Positions 5,455 to 6,850 of a DNA stretch of 6,850 bases are shown one piece after another. The stretch lies in NCBI GenBank assembly GCA_020028115.1, contig JAHWYA010000093.1, positions 1 through 6,850 of the forward strand, given 5' to 3'. The notes under the pieces are model-generated. The model saw nothing but the letters and a program-made list of their open reading frames with translations. It searched no databases and was not told the origin of the DNA. Position 1 is the stretch's first letter; each line of letters starts with the position of its first letter. Both the position numbers and the translations under genes were made by a program. The stretch comes from Anaeromyxobacter sp. (GTDB lineage Bacteria > Myxococcota > Myxococcia > Myxococcales > Anaeromyxobacteraceae).

Positions 5455-6177
5455 TCAGAAGACGAGGACGCCGACGGCGACGCCCATCGCTGCGAGCGTC
5501 GCGTACCCCACTGCGAGGTGGGCGCGCCCGTAGTCCTGCTTGTCGAGGTACCCCTCGCGCCGCGCGGTCTGGATCCCGAGGATCCCCTGCGTGAGCATCC
5601 CGGCGGTCGCGAGCGCCATCCCGACCTTGTGGATGGTCGTCCGGCCGTACCCGCGCTTCGGCGCGTGCTTGTCCGTCGGGGCGAACAGCGCGATCCCGCC
5701 GACGACCGCGAACGTGGCGAGGTTCGTGTACGTCAGGATCTGGTGGGTCTGCTTGTAGCGGGCGGTGTTCGCGGTCCCGAACTTGTCGCTGTAGTTGAGC
5801 TGCCCGGTCACCGTCGACGAGAGCTGCAGGCCGAGGAGGCCGAGCCCGAGCGCCTGGTGGAGGTTCAGCATCTTGCGCCGCGTCCTCAGCGACGGGTCCT
5901 CGGCGGGCGTGGCCGGAACCGGCGCGTCGCCGAGGAGGTCGAAGTCGAGCGACGAGGGCGCTTCGGCCTTCTTGGTCCGCTCCGCGGACGCGGCCGGGAC
6001 GCGGAGATCGGGCTCGGAAGCGGCGGCGGGCGTTGCGGCCGCGGGTTCCGTCGCCTGCGCGACGAGGGTGAGCTCGCGATCGAGGAGCTCGCCGGCGCGG
6101 CAGACGTCCGGTGCGATGACGAGGGCCCCCGCCGCGAGCGCGGCTGCGAGGCCCGTGGAATGCCTGCGAACGATCAC
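5455..6177 (-). CDS. Four-helix membrane protein with b561-like histidine pattern
   Basis: This 240-residue protein starts at GTG 6177, seven bases after a GGGGGAG ribosome site. Residues 9-22 form a signal peptide or signal anchor. An Ala/Pro-rich linker (about 30-100) follows, then four helices at about 105-124, 143-165, 183-203 and 218-239. Each helix has one histidine at its start: His107 (NLHQALG), His145 (QTHQIL), His183 (TIHKVG) and His220 (RAHLAVG), spaced 38, 38 and 37 residues apart. Because helices alternate direction, His107/His183 lie on one face of the membrane and His145/His220 on the other. This is the arrangement that holds two b hemes in cytochrome b561. Basic residues before helix 1 and in the helix 2-3 loop make topology ambiguous. 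I cannot assign a named family. It is the first gene of an operon with yceI and a heme lipoprotein, matching the yceJ-yceI pairing of E. coli. Confidence 0.85.
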   Translation of the reverse strand: MIVRRHSTGLAAALAAGALVIAPDVCRAGELLDRELTLVAQATEPAAATPAAASEPDLRVPAASAERTKKAEAPSSLDFDLLGDAPVPATPAEDPSLRTRRKMLNLHQALGLGLLGLQLSSTVTGQLNYSDKFGTANTARYKQTHQILTYTNLATFAVVGGIALFAPTDKHAPKRGYGRTTIHKVGMALATAGMLTQGILGIQTARREGYLDKQDYGRAHLAVGYATLAAMGVAVGVLVF

Positions 6178-6301
6178 GTGGTGTCTCCCCCGTAGGAGTA
6201 GGTGGCCAGGCTAACGCTCTCCCGGCGGCGCGGCGTATGCCCGGCGGGGGGCTGTGGCAGAATAGCGCACAGGCAGGCGGTCGCTCGCAAGCAGGCCCAA
6301 C
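6178..6301. promoter_or_regulatory. Divergent intergenic region, b561-like operon / glycosyltransferase
   Basis: This gap must hold the promoter of the minus-strand three-gene operon and probably part of that of the glycosyltransferase. I see a direct repeat of CCCGGCGG (6221-6228 and 6240-6247, 19-bp period). There is also an A/T-richer AGAATAG at about 6260, in a -10-like position for neither strand with confidence. If the glycosyltransferase really starts later than 6302, the untranslated stretch extends to about 6500. Nothing else is recognisable there: no RNA gene, repeat array or credible small gene. Confidence 0.4.
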
Positions 6302-6850
6302 ATGAGTACGCTCGGCGTCCGCGCCAACGCCAGACGGGTGAGCTCCGGTGGATTGCGAAGGCGCGTTCTCACCCGGCGGGACGACCCCGGTGAGGGCGAG
6401 CCGCAGCCTACCCAACGGCGCTCCGGACGTCCCCCGCGCCGCTGCCCAGATTCCCCGCGAACCGGCGCAGCGGAGAACGAGGCCATCGCGAGTCCTTCGA
6501 CAGGTGAGGCTGGGCGGCGGCCGGGACCGGACCGCGCCGTCGCGGCCGGGCGGCCATTCCGGCTCGTCCACGTCACGACGGTCCCCGAGTCGCTCCTCTT
6601 CCTGACCGGCCAGGCCGAGTTCCTGCGCGCCCGCGGCTTCGAGGTCCACGCCGTCTCGTCGCCGGGCGAGCTGCTCGCGCGGTTCTCCGAGGCGGAGCGG
6701 GTCCCCTGCCACGCGGTCCCGATGGAGCGCGGGATCGCACCCGCGCGCGACGCCGTCGCGCTCGCGCGGCTCGTCGCGCTGCTGCGCCGCCTCCGCCCGG
6801 ACGTCGTCGACGCCCACACGCCGAAGGCCGGCCTGCTCGGCATGGCCGCG
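6302..6850 (+). CDS. GT4-type glycosyltransferase, N-terminal part, cut by window edge; start uncertain
   Basis: The frame from TTC 6557 to the window end encodes the first half of a GT-B fold, family 4 glycosyltransferase of the capsule/O-antigen/exopolysaccharide kind. These enzymes transfer a sugar from a nucleotide sugar to a lipid-linked glycan at the inner membrane. Diagnostic segments are FRLVHVTTVPESLLFLTGQA (first strand and acceptor loop), FLRARGFEVHAVSSPGE, RVPCHAVPMERGIAP, and LRPDVVDAHTPKAGLLGMAA at the edge. The C-terminal nucleotide-sugar domain is outside the window. The only in-frame start codons are ATG 6302, GTG 6338 and TTG 6353, none with a good ribosome site. The roughly 85 codons before 6557 use A/T third positions about a quarter of the time, against about one codon in the next 98, so most of that extension is probably not coding. 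Entry coordinates use the ATG only as the longest option. Confidence 0.8.
   Translation, partial: MSTLGVRANARRVSSGGLRRRVLTRRDDPGEGEPQPTQRRSGRPPRRCPDSPRTGAAENEAIASPSTGEAGRRPGPDRAVAAGRPFRLVHVTTVPESLLFLTGQAEFLRARGFEVHAVSSPGELLARFSEAERVPCHAVPMERGIAPARDAVALARLVALLRRLRPDVVDAHTPKAGLLGMAA

Noticed and set aside
6255..6270. Possible sigma54 promoter (TGGCAGAATAGCGC)
   Set aside because: The spacing between the GG and GC elements is one base short of the -24/-12 consensus, and the -12 TTGC is not present.
5441..6817. Minus-strand open frame extending the YceI gene upstream to nearly 6820
   Set aside because: It overlaps the b561-like gene in another frame and translates to Arg/Pro-rich noise. The signal peptide and ribosome site place the YceI start at 5440.
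6211..6843. Minus-strand 210-codon open frame opposite the glycosyltransferase
   Set aside because: The product is Ser/Arg/Pro-rich without any domain, and the opposite strand carries a clear GT4 domain with strong codon bias.
1..6850. Defence system, CRISPR, prophage, transposon or biosynthetic cluster
   Set aside because: I saw no repeat array, transposase, integrase, terminal inverted repeats or defence-type domains. Composition is uniform and the genes look like ordinary chromosomal content.

Overview
The window is very GC-rich DNA in which almost every codon ends in G or C. The gene content (bacteriohemerythrin, heme lipoprotein, YceI, DUF169, GT4 glycosyltransferase) suggests a myxobacterial chromosome, with Anaeromyxobacter-like organisms the best guess. 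That assignment is inferred from composition and gene style; there is no rRNA or marker gene to prove it. I see no tRNA, rRNA, insertion sequence, CRISPR array, prophage or defence locus.

Layout, left to right. Positions 1-663 (minus) hold the N-terminal part of a nitronate monooxygenase that runs off the left edge. A MgtC/SapB membrane protein (740-1477, minus) lies upstream of it. Diverging from mgtC is an exported staphylococcal-nuclease-like protein (1569-2297, plus). It collides tail-to-tail with a PaaI-like hotdog thioesterase (2267-2743, minus). The thioesterase diverges from a DUF169 protein (2939-3715, plus), which is followed closely by a 73-residue two-helix membrane protein (3737-3958) and then a single-domain bacteriohemerythrin (4072-4485).

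Convergent with the hemerythrin, and sharing a CTAG stop with it, is a compact minus-strand operon transcribed from about 6180 down to 4482. It encodes an exported or anchored four-helix membrane protein with one histidine near the start of each helix, a periplasmic YceI-family lipid-binding protein, and a lipoprotein with a CXXCH heme c motif. The histidine spacing and pairing resemble the diheme core of cytochrome b561, and E. coli likewise has a b561-type gene (yceJ) beside yceI. The most interesting reading of the window is therefore a small envelope electron-transfer module: membrane b-type hemes, a possible isoprenoid/quinone carrier, and an anchored c-type heme. This is a hypothesis from sequence pattern and synteny.

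The right edge (6302-6850, plus) is the start of a GT4-type glycosyltransferase for surface polysaccharide. Its true start is unclear, because the first 85 codons look non-coding.

Regulatory candidates are a perfect 16-bp palindrome over the thioesterase ribosome binding site, a 9-bp inverted repeat between mgtC and the nuclease gene, and an 8-bp element able to pair with the hemerythrin ribosome binding site. No convincing sigma70 or sigma54 promoter and no classical terminator could be identified by eye.
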